Positions 51,704 to 60,767 of a stretch of 64,000 nucleotides of DNA are shown here, one piece after another. The first letter of the stretch is position 1; each line of letters opens with the position of its first letter. The DNA is taken from contig JBAZQB010000003.1 of assembly GCA_041645435.1 (NCBI GenBank), positions 310,001-374,000 of the forward strand. The letters run 5' to 3'. Source of the stretch: Methanoregula sp. (GTDB lineage Archaea > Halobacteriota > Methanomicrobia > Methanomicrobiales > Methanospirillaceae). The notes under the pieces were generated by a model. That model made no database searches, was not told where the DNA came from, and saw only the letters and a list, made by a program, of their open reading frames with translations. The position numbers and the translations under genes were made by a program.

Positions 51704-52579
51704 TCATTTTAATGAGATCATTGTCCCCACACCGTCTCTGGTGAAGAGTTCGAGGATGAGATTGTGCTCGATATTACCATTGATGATGTGGGCATATTTC
51801 ACGCCATTTTCTACTGCCTTGATCACCGAGCCCACTTTTGGGATCATGCCTTCACCAATCGCCCCGGACTTCTGCATGGCAGTTGCTTCATTGATGGTCA
51901 GTTTCCGGTATACCATTGTCCGTTTTGCATCCATGACACCGTCAACATCCGTCATATTCACGAGTTTGTAGGCCTTGAGGGCAATGGCAATATCGCCCGC
52001 TGCCGTGTCAGCGTTGATATTCAGGCTCGCACCCAACCGGTCAATCGCTATCGGGGCTACAACCGGGATGTAGCTGGTATCGAGCAGTGTATTCAGGAGT
52101 GCCGGGTCAATCCATTCGATCTCGCCAACATGCCCGAGATCCACTTCTTTCTGGACACCTTCAACTTCGATCTTCTGGAGATCCATCTTCCTTGCGATAA
52201 TCTGGTTGCCGTCGCTACCAGAGAGCCCGACACCCCGGGCACCGCATTTCGCAATCAGCGAGACGATCCCTTTGTTGATCTTGCCTACGAGCACCATCTG
52301 GGCAATCTCAAGGGTTTCCGGGTCGGTCACCCGGAGACCCCCGACAAAGACGGATTCCTTTCCCATCGCCTTCATCTTCTCGGATATCTCCGGGCCACCG
52401 CCATGTACGAGGACCACGCGGATCCCCACGTAGTGCAGGAGCACGGCATCGCGGATTGCGTTCTCCAGCACTACCGGGTCCACCATTGCGTGGCCGCCGA
52501 GCTTGATCACGATGGTCTTGCCGTGGAACTGCTGGATGTACGGCAGGGCTTCCATGAGCACGTCTTCGCGTTTCATCAT
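51704..52579 (-). CDS. argB: Acetylglutamate kinase
   Basis: A 291-residue enzyme for the second step of ornithine/arginine synthesis. The nucleotide-binding motif TIVIKLGGHAMVDP is at residues about 22-36. VLVHGGGPEIS is the substrate loop. NINADTAAGDIAIAL is the C-terminal nucleotide site. It phosphorylates N-acetylglutamate. Its start overlaps the stop of argJ by four bases (ATGA), so it is the last gene of the operon argC-cbs-argJ-argB. Confidence 0.95.
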   Translation of the reverse strand: MMKREDVLMEALPYIQQFHGKTIVIKLGGHAMVDPVVLENAIRDAVLLHYVGIRVVLVHGGGPEISEKMKAMGKESVFVGGLRVTDPETLEIAQMVLVGKINKGIVSLIAKCGARGVGLSGSDGNQIIARKMDLQKIEVEGVQKEVDLGHVGEIEWIDPALLNTLLDTSYIPVVAPIAIDRLGASLNINADTAAGDIAIALKAYKLVNMTDVDGVMDAKRTMVYRKLTINEATAMQKSGAIGEGMIPKVGSVIKAVENGVKYAHIINGNIEHNLILELFTRDGVGTMISLK

Positions 52580-53733
52580 GTGGTGTACCTCCCATTGATC
52601 TCGACATACTTCTCTGTCAGGTCACAACCCCAGGCAGTCGCTTCTGCCTTTCCTGCGGCAAGATCGAGGATAAAGATCACCTTTTTTCCGTGCATGGCCA
52701 TCTTCGCATTCTTGAGATCGGCGATGATTTCACCGGATTTAACGAGAGGGTACTTCACATTGCCATCGCTGATCCAGAGTGAGACGGCGTTGGGATCGAA
52801 CTTCACACCCGCCCGGCCTGCTGCCGCAACCACACGGCCCCAGTTGGGATCCTCGCCGTATACCGCAGTCTTGACAAGCGGGGATTCGATCACGGTGCGG
52901 GCAACCTTTGCTGCATCATCCTCTTTCGGTGCACCCGTGACGGTCACTTCAAGCAGCTTCGACGCCCCTTCGCCATCAGCGGCAATCTGCATAGCAAGGG
53001 AGCGGCAGCACTCCTCGAGTGCAGCGGAGAACTCCTTTGCATGCACTTTGCCGGCAGCTCCTGTTGCCGTGCAGAGCGCAATGTCGTTGGTGCTCATGTC
53101 ACCATCGACAACTACGCGGTTGAATGTCCTCTTTGTTGCCATTTTCAGGGCTTCGGAAAGCGGTTTTGCGCCGATCTCGGCATCGGTGTAAATGAATGCG
53201 AGCATCGTACCCATGTTGGGGGCGATCATGCCGCTTCCTTTCGTTATACCGCCGATACAGAACGACTCTTTCTCCACCAGTGCATGCTTGGGGTAGAGAT
53301 CGGTTGTCATGATTGCCTGTGCAGCAAGGGTTTCTGCCTCGAATGTGCGATCAAGTTTCGGGGCAATCAATTTGCACTGGCGCTCAATGAGCGGGAGATC
53401 GAGATAGCGCCCGATGACCCCTGTGCTGGCAATCCCGATCTGTTTCGCGTCGACCCCGAGTGCAGTGCCAGCAAACTCGGTCATTGCAACTGCATCCTCA
53501 TACCCGCGCTTCCCGGTATAAGCATTGGCACAGCCACTGTTTGCGATAACCGCTTCCATTGTGCCTTTCTTTATCTGCTTGCGCATGAGTTCTATCGGTG
53601 CTGCTTTGACAAGGTTTTCGGTAAAAACCCCGGCGGCAGTGCCACTTGCACGGATAAGGGCCAGACCGAACTTTCCTTCTTTCATGCCATACGCAGTGAC
53701 TCCCTTGACTGCACAGATACTCCGTAATGTCAT
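52576..53733 (-). CDS. argJ: Glutamate N-acetyltransferase / ornithine acetyltransferase
   Basis: A 385-residue enzyme that moves the acetyl group from acetylornithine to glutamate. The self-cleavage segment, usually ATML, is seen as GSGMIAPNMGTMLAFIYTDAE with the nucleophile threonine; the preceding residue is Gly where Ala is common. Other family parts are NSGCANAYTG, ASTGVIG and GDMSTNDIALC. It starts at the base after the CBS gene stop and its end overlaps argB by four bases. Confidence 0.95.
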   Translation of the reverse strand: MTLRSICAVKGVTAYGMKEGKFGLALIRASGTAAGVFTENLVKAAPIELMRKQIKKGTMEAVIANSGCANAYTGKRGYEDAVAMTEFAGTALGVDAKQIGIASTGVIGRYLDLPLIERQCKLIAPKLDRTFEAETLAAQAIMTTDLYPKHALVEKESFCIGGITKGSGMIAPNMGTMLAFIYTDAEIGAKPLSEALKMATKRTFNRVVVDGDMSTNDIALCTATGAAGKVHAKEFSAALEECCRSLAMQIAADGEGASKLLEVTVTGAPKEDDAAKVARTVIESPLVKTAVYGEDPNWGRVVAAAGRAGVKFDPNAVSLWISDGNVKYPLVKSGEIIADLKNAKMAMHGKKVIFILDLAAGKAEATAWGCDLTEKYVEINGRYTT

Positions 53734-54228
53734 TTAGGCACCCGTACCATTTGATTCCGGATAGGATGCACCGACTGCATTAATAATATCTGCCCGGGTA
53801 AGAATACCGGTCAGTTTTTTCCCCTGCATCACCGGCAGGCGGGTAACACCTTCCCTGAGCATTAAGGATGCTGCAGCTTCAACATCCATATCCTCAGTAG
53901 CGGTGATCACATGGTGAGTCATCACCTTCTTTGCCGGCATATCCCCGATATTGCGCAGGGCATGTTTGGTCTTTTCCCAGTTCACATACTCGCGTATAGG
54001 AATCTCGATGATCTCAAAAGGCGACGGCAGCCAGAGATCATCAGAGATCCGTTCGGATTCAAGGAGCGAGATGAGATCCGACTCGGTAAGCATACCGACA
54101 AGTTCCCCGCCTTCCATCACCGGCAGGCCACCGATATGATGCTTCCGGAACAGACCAACCGCATCACGGAGGGGGGTTTCGGCAGTGCATACCACCGGGT
54201 TTTTCGTCATTGCGTCTTTTACCAGCAT
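53734..54228 (-). CDS. CBS-domain pair protein within the arginine operon
   Basis: About 164 residues with two CBS domains (MLVKDAMTKNPVVCTAETPLRDAV ... GGLPVMEGGELVGMLTESDLI, then KKVMTHHVITATEDMDVEAAASLMLREGVTRLPVMQGKKLTGILTRADII). Such pairs bind adenosyl ligands (AMP, ATP, SAM) and regulate partners. The ATG at 54228 is preferred because AGGTGA lies five bases upstream; it overlaps the argC stop. The GTG three codons earlier is weaker. It is packed between argC and argJ with no spacing, so it may sense energy or SAM state for arginine synthesis (inference). Confidence 0.88.
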   Translation of the reverse strand: MLVKDAMTKNPVVCTAETPLRDAVGLFRKHHIGGLPVMEGGELVGMLTESDLISLLESERISDDLWLPSPFEIIEIPIREYVNWEKTKHALRNIGDMPAKKVMTHHVITATEDMDVEAAASLMLREGVTRLPVMQGKKLTGILTRADIINAVGASYPESNGTGA

Positions 54229-54237
54229 TTTAGTCAC

Positions 54238-55224
54238 CTAGGGGAGCATCCCTGCGCTGACGAGCCCGTCCTGTTCGGAAAGCCCGCACATCAGGTTCAT
54301 GTTCTGGATCGCCTGCCCGCTTGCGCCTTTTACCAGATTATCGATTGCAGAGACTGCAACGACACGCATTCCTTCGCTCTCCACCATCAGGTCGCAGAAG
54401 TTGCTGCCCCGGACTGCAGCAAGCGAGGGTTTCTGGTACCGGACAAAATATTCATCTTTATAGAAATCCTGGTAGAGTTTCTCTACTTCTTTCTGTCCAA
54501 GGGGTTCTTTGAGCAGGATATGGGCGGTGGTAAGGATACCGCGGTTCACCGGTACAAGATGGGGAGTAAAGTAGACGTTTGCTTTTGAACCCAGACCGGA
54601 GAGTTCCTGTTTCATCTCGGCAAGATGGCGGTGGCTCGTCCATTTGTAGGGTCCGACATTGTCCCCGACGTTCGGATAGTGGGTGGTGGCAGACGGATTG
54701 TCGCCCGCACCGCTCACGCCGGTCTTGGAGTCAAAGATGACCGTATGGGCATATTTTGCAAGGGGGGCTGCTGCAAGGGTCGCTCCCGTGGGGAAACAGC
54801 CGGGATTTGCGACAAACTTTGCATTGATGCACTCCTTGCGGTGAAGCTCCGGAATACCGTAGGGGGCAGGGAAATAATCGGAATGTGCAACGCCATACAC
54901 CTTCTCGTAGATGTCTTTTGGCAGCCGGTAATCTGCGCTGAGATCGACGACTTTGATTCCCCGTTCCAGCAGTTTGCCGGTATGGGTCATCGCCGCCGTA
55001 TGGGGAACTGCAAGAAATGCCACATCGGCATCGATGGAATCCATGTCGGGATTTTCGAATTTGAGGCTGGTAAACCCTTTCAGGTGAGGATGGACCTGAT
55101 CAAGGGGGGTTCCTGCCAGTTTGCGTGACGTGACACACGTGACTTTTGCCGTTGAGTGCTGAACGAGCAGGCGAACCAGTTCACCACCGGCATAGCCGGA
55201 GGCCCCGATAATCGCAATTTTCAT
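54238..55224 (-). CDS. argC: N-acetyl-gamma-glutamyl-phosphate reductase
   Basis: A 328-residue NADPH enzyme for the third step of arginine synthesis. The nucleotide-binding start is MKIAIIGASGYAGGELVRLL. The catalytic cysteine lies in FVANPGCFPTGATLA near residue 149. The C-terminal region has GSNFCDLMV and MRVVAVSAIDNLVKGASGQAIQNMN. It is the first gene of the operon with the CBS gene, argJ and argB. A TATA-like CATTAAATTTT is located about 30 bases upstream. Confidence 0.96.
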   Translation of the reverse strand: MKIAIIGASGYAGGELVRLLVQHSTAKVTCVTSRKLAGTPLDQVHPHLKGFTSLKFENPDMDSIDADVAFLAVPHTAAMTHTGKLLERGIKVVDLSADYRLPKDIYEKVYGVAHSDYFPAPYGIPELHRKECINAKFVANPGCFPTGATLAAAPLAKYAHTVIFDSKTGVSGAGDNPSATTHYPNVGDNVGPYKWTSHRHLAEMKQELSGLGSKANVYFTPHLVPVNRGILTTAHILLKEPLGQKEVEKLYQDFYKDEYFVRYQKPSLAAVRGSNFCDLMVESEGMRVVAVSAIDNLVKGASGQAIQNMNLMCGLSEQDGLVSAGMLP

Positions 55225-55312
55225 AACAAGAGTATCCGATTGTCAAAATTTAATGCTTTTTAAAGCGGGGAGCGGGCTAAACGGGAAATTTGACCGAATT
55301 AAAAAAAAGGAA

Positions 55313-56227
55313 TTACACCTTATCCAGTTTGCGGGAATACACACTATACAGCCGCTGACCGAGCAGTTCTATCCGCTGGCGGTCTTCAAGTCCTTCGAGC
55401 AGATCTGCGGGAAGTGCTCCGATCCCTTTTGCTGCACCGAGATATGCGCCACAGATACACGCGATGGTATCGGTATTTCCCCCGGTGTTGGCCGCAACCG
55501 TGAGCAGATCCGGCGGGTGAGAATACCTGCTGATCAAGAAAAACGCTATTGGCAATGTCTGGAATACCGATACATCATTACCGATTTTGAGTAGAGCTGT
55601 CTCGGTTTCCATTCCCTCTTTCTCTAATACAAGTGCATTCCTGATCTTTCCCCCAAGCAATTCGTCTTCCGCCTGTGCCTTATGCAGAGCTTTTCCAACA
55701 GGATCGGGGCTGTCGTGGAGAGCATGATAGATGAGGGTGACAAAGGTTGAGACTGCTGCATGGGTTGCCGGGTGGGAATGAGTGACATTACACGCCCGGA
55801 CTGATCGTTCACATCCTTCATTCATATCAGGAAATGCCAAGGCGAACGGGATCGCAATCGGGAGGCAGCCGGAGGTGGTGGATTTCACCCCTTTCTGGGG
55901 AACATTCTCTTTTACCGATTGTTCACACACCGTGGAAACAGACCCGTCGGGAAAGCGGAGGTTTCCTCTCGCATAGAGTTCACGCAGAGCGGTCACATAC
56001 CGCTCCTCATTGAATTTTCCGTCAGCAAGAAGGGTTGCAACCAGGATCATCATCTGGGTATCATCAGTATATTGTCCAGGATTCAGGCCTTCGTTGGGAT
56101 GGCCTTTGTAGGGGCGGCGGTACCCATACTTCATCTTGTTCAGGTTAGGAGCACCGCTCTCGTTGGGCATACCCAGCGCATCGCCAATCGCTGCACCCAG
56201 CAGGCACCCCTTGAATTTGTCGAGCAT
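55313..56227 (-). CDS. ADP-ribosylglycohydrolase family protein
   Basis: About 304 residues from the ATG at MLDKFKGCLLGAAIGDALGMP. Metal-binding segments are GAAIGDALG, GQYTDDTQMM and NTGGNTDTIACICGAYLGA. The family removes ADP-ribose from proteins or small molecules (for example DraG reverses ADP-ribosylation of nitrogenase reductase). No nitrogenase genes are seen in the window, so the target is unknown. The frame upstream to 56446 lies in the divergent promoter region of acs and is not used. Confidence 0.88.
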   Translation of the reverse strand: MLDKFKGCLLGAAIGDALGMPNESGAPNLNKMKYGYRRPYKGHPNEGLNPGQYTDDTQMMILVATLLADGKFNEERYVTALRELYARGNLRFPDGSVSTVCEQSVKENVPQKGVKSTTSGCLPIAIPFALAFPDMNEGCERSVRACNVTHSHPATHAAVSTFVTLIYHALHDSPDPVGKALHKAQAEDELLGGKIRNALVLEKEGMETETALLKIGNDVSVFQTLPIAFFLISRYSHPPDLLTVAANTGGNTDTIACICGAYLGAAKGIGALPADLLEGLEDRQRIELLGQRLYSVYSRKLDKV

Positions 56228-56372
56228 CGATCCTATATTGAAAAACCCGGACAGATAACCCTTTTTATATCCAACCCACGGACTGCGGATTCCCCTGCGC
56301 GCTGAACCAGAACCATAAAAACAATATCTTCGTTTTCTCTTTTTCACACCGGAAACCAATCTCCGTGGGCAG

Positions 56373-56406
56373 ATTTGTCGAACGGGTCTTCGACAAATTA
56401 TATATA
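56373..56406 (+). promoter_or_regulatory. 26-base palindrome joined to the acs TATA box
   Basis: A perfect palindrome has arms ATTTGTCGAA (56373-56382) and TTCGACAAAT (56389-56398) with spacer CGGGTC. The TATA box TATATATA (56399-56406) follows at once, predicting a transcript start near 56429. GGTGGG before the ATG at 56447 is the ribosome binding site. A protein bound at the palindrome would cover the TFB recognition element directly, so it is either a repressor site or an activator that recruits TFB. Confidence 0.75.
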
Positions 56407-56446
56407 GGATGTTTTGCATGATTAATAATGTTAAATTGGTGGGCAC

Positions 56447-58339
56447 ATGACAGAGGATTTTAATGTCAAACTCGTCGAGGATGTGAAATCATACACACCC
56501 GACCCACAGTACAGAAAAAATGCATGGATGGGAGACTACGAGAAAGTATACAAAGACTTTCTTGCCGACCCGGATGGATTCTGGGAAAATATGGCAAAGG
56601 AGCTTGACTGGATCAAACCATGGGATGCCGTCAAAGAATGGAATTACCCCTATGTCAAGTGGTTTACCAATGCCAAGCTGAACATCACGGCAAACTGCCT
56701 TGATCGCCACGTGAATGATAACCGCCGCAACAAGGTGGCCCTTATCTGGCGGGGCGAAGAGGGCCGGGAACGTATCTTTACCTACCAGAAGCTCCTCTCA
56801 CAGGTCTCACGCTTTGCAAATGCGTTGAAGAAGATTGGCGTGAAGAAGGGGGACTGTGTCTGTATTTACATGCCGCTGGTCCCCGAGCAGCTCATCGCCA
56901 TGCTTGCCTGCGCCCGCATCGGCGCGATCCACAATGTCGTATTCGGAGGATTTGGCGCCGGTGCCCTGAACATGCGGATCCAGGATGCCGAAGCAAAAGT
57001 GGTCATCACCGCAGATATCTCGATCCGCCGCGGCAAGGCAATCCAGCTCAAGGCAATCGTCGACGAAGCGATCATGAATGCTCCCACCGTGGAACATGTT
57101 ATCGTTCTGCGGAGGCGGGATCCTCCGGTGGATCTCCACGAGCGCGAGCTGGATTTCAACGAGATGATGGAGGGGGTGTCCGATGTTTGTCCGCCGGAAG
57201 TCATGGATGCCGAAGATCCGTTCTTCATCCTCTATACCAGCGGATCTACCGGAAAACCGAAGGGTATCATGCATACCTGCGGCGGGTACATGGTAGGCAC
57301 CTATTACACCAGTAAATATGTCTTCGATCTGAAGGACAATGATATTTTCTGGTGTACTGCAGATCCCGGTTGGATCACGGGTCACAGTTACATAGTGTAC
57401 GGCCCTCTTGCCGTCGGTGCAACCGTCTTTATTTCCGAACTGACCCCCGATTACCCGGATGCGGGCAGCTTCTGGAATCTTATAGAGGAGCAGAAGATCA
57501 CGATCTTCTATACTGCCCCGACAGCAATCCGGATGTTCATGAAGATGGGAGAGGTCTGGCCTAATAAGTACAATTTGAACTCCCTTCGAATCATAGGCTC
57601 TGTCGGAGAACCGCTGAATCCTGAAGCATTCGAGTGGTATTACCATGTCATTGGTAAGGACAAGATCCCGATCCTTGACACCTGGTGGCAAACCGAGACC
57701 GGCATGCATATGATTACAACGATGATCGGGGAGCCCATGCGCCCCGGCTTTGCCGGAAAACCTATCCCGGGTATCGAGGCAGATGTCGTGGACAAGGACG
57801 GTAATTCTGTCAAGCCCGGTACCGGCGGGCTTCTCGTGGTTAAATCACCCTGGCCAGCCATGCTGCGGACGGTATACAAGGATGATGAGCGGTACCGGAA
57901 ATACTGGGAAACGATAAAAGGTGTCTATGCAGTAGGTGACCTTGCGGTCAAGGGCAAGGACGGGTATATCATGATCCTCGGGCGGGCGGATGATATCATC
58001 ATCGTGGCCGGTCACAACATCGGCACCGCAGAAGTTGAGAGCGCACTGGTTTCCCACCACGCTGTTGCCGAAGCGGCAGTCATTGGAAAGCCGGATGTGG
58101 TGAAAGGGAACACAATCAAGGCGTTCGTCATCCTCCGCGTGGGGAACCAGCCGAGTGATAATCTCAAGCAGGATCTCCTCCATCACGTACGGACGACCAT
58201 CGGACCTATCGCAATGCCTCACGAGATCGATTTCGTGGACAAACTGCCCAAGACCCGGAGTGGCAAGATCATGCGCCGCGTCTTAAAAGCAAAAGAGATG
58301 GGTATAGACCCCGGCGATATCTCAACGCTGGAGGAATAA
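56447..58339 (+). CDS. acs: Acetyl-CoA synthetase, AMP-forming
   Basis: A 630-residue enzyme. The adenylate-forming core is visible: YTSGSTGKPKG (about 263-273), WCTADPGWITGHSYI, the acetate-pocket motif DTWWQTETG near 405, the hinge region GDLAVKGKDGYIMILGRADDII, and the acylation-site lysine in KTRSGKIMRR near 610. It converts acetate, ATP and CoA to acetyl-CoA for assimilation in a methanogen that uses acetate as carbon source. It is co-transcribed with an OFA-type transporter that starts 22 bases after its stop. Confidence 0.96.
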   Translation: MTEDFNVKLVEDVKSYTPDPQYRKNAWMGDYEKVYKDFLADPDGFWENMAKELDWIKPWDAVKEWNYPYVKWFTNAKLNITANCLDRHVNDNRRNKVALIWRGEEGRERIFTYQKLLSQVSRFANALKKIGVKKGDCVCIYMPLVPEQLIAMLACARIGAIHNVVFGGFGAGALNMRIQDAEAKVVITADISIRRGKAIQLKAIVDEAIMNAPTVEHVIVLRRRDPPVDLHERELDFNEMMEGVSDVCPPEVMDAEDPFFILYTSGSTGKPKGIMHTCGGYMVGTYYTSKYVFDLKDNDIFWCTADPGWITGHSYIVYGPLAVGATVFISELTPDYPDAGSFWNLIEEQKITIFYTAPTAIRMFMKMGEVWPNKYNLNSLRIIGSVGEPLNPEAFEWYYHVIGKDKIPILDTWWQTETGMHMITTMIGEPMRPGFAGKPIPGIEADVVDKDGNSVKPGTGGLLVVKSPWPAMLRTVYKDDERYRKYWETIKGVYAVGDLAVKGKDGYIMILGRADDIIIVAGHNIGTAEVESALVSHHAVAEAAVIGKPDVVKGNTIKAFVILRVGNQPSDNLKQDLLHHVRTTIGPIAMPHEIDFVDKLPKTRSGKIMRRVLKAKEMGIDPGDISTLEE

Positions 58340-58361
58340 TCTAACCTTTTTGTGAGGGAAA

Positions 58362-59627
58362 ATGAGCGAGACAGTACAGGAAAAACTATTCGGCATGGAA
58401 CCCGAAAAAGGGCGATGGGTGCTTGTTATCCTCGGTATGGTCATCAACCTGTGTTTAGGCTCGATCTATTCGTGGAGTGTCTTTGTCAAGCCGCTTACCG
58501 ATTATTTTACCGGCACACTTGGCCAGCAGGTAACAGCCAATGATATCCTTTTGCCGTTTTCGGTTTTTCTGGCATTCTTTGCCATCGCCATGCCGCTCAC
58601 CGGGAAATATATAGAACAGTACGGGCCACGGAACGTGACGATCGTTGGCGGGATTTTGACCGGCCTCGGCTGGCTGCTGGCATCGTTTGCAAACTCAGTC
58701 CCGATGCTCTATGTGATGTATGGTATCATCGGGGGTGTCGGTGTCGGTATTGCCTATGGGGTACCGGTCGCAGTATCCGCCCGCTGGTTCCCGGATCGCC
58801 GCGGACTCGCGGTAGGTCTTACGGTCCTTGGGTTCGGGTTCTCTGCACTCATCACGGCCAACCTTGCAGGATATTTCATCGGTTCCTATGGAGTAATGAA
58901 CACATTTCGGATCTTCGGGGTTGTGATGATCATCTTAACGATATTGTTAGCCATGCCCCTGAAATTCCCGAAAACCGGGTGGAAACCTGCGGGGTGGACA
59001 CCCCCTGCACCCGTAGCGGGTCAGCATGTCACCTGTGAGTTCCGGCGCGAACAAATGCTCAAGACATCGTCATTCTATGCGCTCTGGGCCTGCTACTTCA
59101 TCGGCTGCCTGGCCGGGCTGATGGCCATCTCGATTGCAAAACCGGTGGGTACCGATGTGGGTATCGAGACCGGGCTTGCCACGATGCTGGTCGGGTTCTT
59201 TGCGGTCTTCAATGGCGGCGGACGCCCCGTCTTTGGTTCGCTGACGGATAAGTTCACACCAAGGAATGCGGCGATGGTCTCGTTTGTCCTCATTGCACTG
59301 GCATCCCTGCTGATGTGGCAGGTCCAGTCCGTGCTGGTGTACATCATTGCCTTTGCCGTGCTCTGGGGGTGTCTCGGGGGCTGGCTGGCAATCGCGCCAA
59401 CAGCTGCCGGCAGCTTTTTCGGTACTAGCGATTACCCCCGGTGTTATGGAGTAATCTTCCTTGCGTATGGAGCTGGTGCAATAGCCGGACCACAACTCGC
59501 CGGGTTCATCAAAACAGCAACGGGATCATATCTAGGGGTGTTTCCCTATGTGCTTGTCTTGGCAATCATCGGTCTTGTCATCGCATTTACGATGCTGAAA
59601 CCGCCGCAGGCACCCCAGAAAAGCTAA
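58362..59627 (+). CDS. OFA-type major facilitator family transporter
   Basis: A 421-residue membrane protein with twelve predicted helices. The oxalate:formate antiporter subfamily pattern is clear: LGMVINLCLGSIYSWSVFVKPL at the start, GVGVGIAYGVPVAVSARWFPDRRGLAVGLTVLGFGFSA in the middle, and NGGGRPVFGSLTDKFT in the second half. Its location directly behind acs suggests transport of acetate or another short carboxylate. The stop overlaps by four bases with the end of the convergent NAD kinase-like gene. Confidence 0.88.
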   Translation: MSETVQEKLFGMEPEKGRWVLVILGMVINLCLGSIYSWSVFVKPLTDYFTGTLGQQVTANDILLPFSVFLAFFAIAMPLTGKYIEQYGPRNVTIVGGILTGLGWLLASFANSVPMLYVMYGIIGGVGVGIAYGVPVAVSARWFPDRRGLAVGLTVLGFGFSALITANLAGYFIGSYGVMNTFRIFGVVMIILTILLAMPLKFPKTGWKPAGWTPPAPVAGQHVTCEFRREQMLKTSSFYALWACYFIGCLAGLMAISIAKPVGTDVGIETGLATMLVGFFAVFNGGGRPVFGSLTDKFTPRNAAMVSFVLIALASLLMWQVQSVLVYIIAFAVLWGCLGGWLAIAPTAAGSFFGTSDYPRCYGVIFLAYGAGAIAGPQLAGFIKTATGSYLGVFPYVLVLAIIGLVIAFTMLKPPQAPQKS

Positions 59628-60742
59628 TCTTTTTTTCCGCGCTCTGGCTGGTATATGCGTTTTTTCTGGGCCATGCGATACCCGGAAACCACAAGCACCG
59701 TGTCACCAAATTCGGCATCAAGCGATGAATCCCCCGAGTCAACGTAGAGGACCGGGGTTTCTCTTAGTTTGTGCGGCGTTGCAACTACGATAAGATTTCC
59801 GATCCCCACCGTTCTCACAATGCGGGTGCTGATCTGCTGGTTGCCCCGCCCGAGGATGAAGCCCTGTGCACCTATCGGGCTGAGGAGAATTTTTGCCTCC
59901 TGCCCATGCTCAAGCAACGCCCAGAGTGCCTTTTCGGTCAGATCCATTGCAACCATCTTCCCGTTTTTCACGGCATCAACGCCCAGCAGGGTCTTATTCA
60001 CCCCAATCTCCCGGGCAATGGATTCGGTGGTTGTTCCTGCACCAAGGATATAGAGCACGTCAGGGATCATGATCTCGCGGATGAAACGGGCAATCTCCTT
60101 CTTTGCACGCTCCTCATCCCCTTCTTCAAATACCTGCTTGGAGAACTGGACCTTTCCCGCCAGAACCGGTGTACAGGCAATCCCGTGCAACCGGGTTTTC
60201 AGTTCACCTGCCCGGTACGCATCTTCATCGACATCCATCACTTCTGAATCCCGGAGTGCAGATTTATCAAATCCCGTTACGAGTTCTGCTGCGGTTGCCG
60301 GATCAATAGCAAAGACCGCAGAGTACATCTTCACCCCTGCCGGGATCCCGAGGATCGGCACATCCCTGCCCACCACATCAAAGATGTCCCGGGCGGTCCC
60401 GTCACCGCCGCAAAAAAGGATCAGGTCAACTGCAGATTTCCGGAAAATCTGTGCAGCCTTCCGGGTATCATCGGCACTGCTATCGCCATTGTAATGATAG
60501 AGCACCTGATAATTCTGCATACCGGCCTCTTTGAGTGCAGCCTCTCCCATAGCTCCCGAGCAGGTAACAAAACTCAGCCCGGCCTGCCGTGAGAGCAGCG
60601 CCAGCGTGATACGCGCCCGGTTCTGTGCCTGCGGAAAGGCCCCACGAAGCCGGGCTTCATCTGCCTTACCATCGGTTCCCTTCAGCCCCACTGCGCCGCC
60701 CATACCGGCTACCGGGTTGATCAGAAAACCGATTCTTTGCAT
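59624..60742 (-). CDS. ATP-NAD kinase family protein (NadK/AcoX type)
   Basis: About 372 residues from the ATG at MQRIGFLINPVAGMGG. It has the kinase motif ILFCGGDGTARDIFDVVG (GGDG) near residue 105, and a conserved VLGIPAGVKMYSAVFA. The family includes NAD kinases and AcoX-like proteins of acetoin loci, but this larger form has a C-terminal extension of beta strands. The exact substrate (NAD or a diacyl/sphingosine-like lipid) cannot be decided. It lies 25 bases behind trpB2 on the same strand. Confidence 0.85.
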   Translation of the reverse strand: MQRIGFLINPVAGMGGAVGLKGTDGKADEARLRGAFPQAQNRARITLALLSRQAGLSFVTCSGAMGEAALKEAGMQNYQVLYHYNGDSSADDTRKAAQIFRKSAVDLILFCGGDGTARDIFDVVGRDVPILGIPAGVKMYSAVFAIDPATAAELVTGFDKSALRDSEVMDVDEDAYRAGELKTRLHGIACTPVLAGKVQFSKQVFEEGDEERAKKEIARFIREIMIPDVLYILGAGTTTESIAREIGVNKTLLGVDAVKNGKMVAMDLTEKALWALLEHGQEAKILLSPIGAQGFILGRGNQQISTRIVRTVGIGNLIVVATPHKLRETPVLYVDSGDSSLDAEFGDTVLVVSGYRMAQKKRIYQPERGKKD

Positions 60743-60767
60743 GAAAAAAGGTGTTGTATCGTAAAAC

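Noticed and set aside
51764..53191. Open frame of 475 codons on the plus strand across argB and argJ
   Set aside because: It is antisense to two clearly recognised enzymes. Its composition (many His, Asp, Arg) is that of a reverse frame over GC-rich codons.
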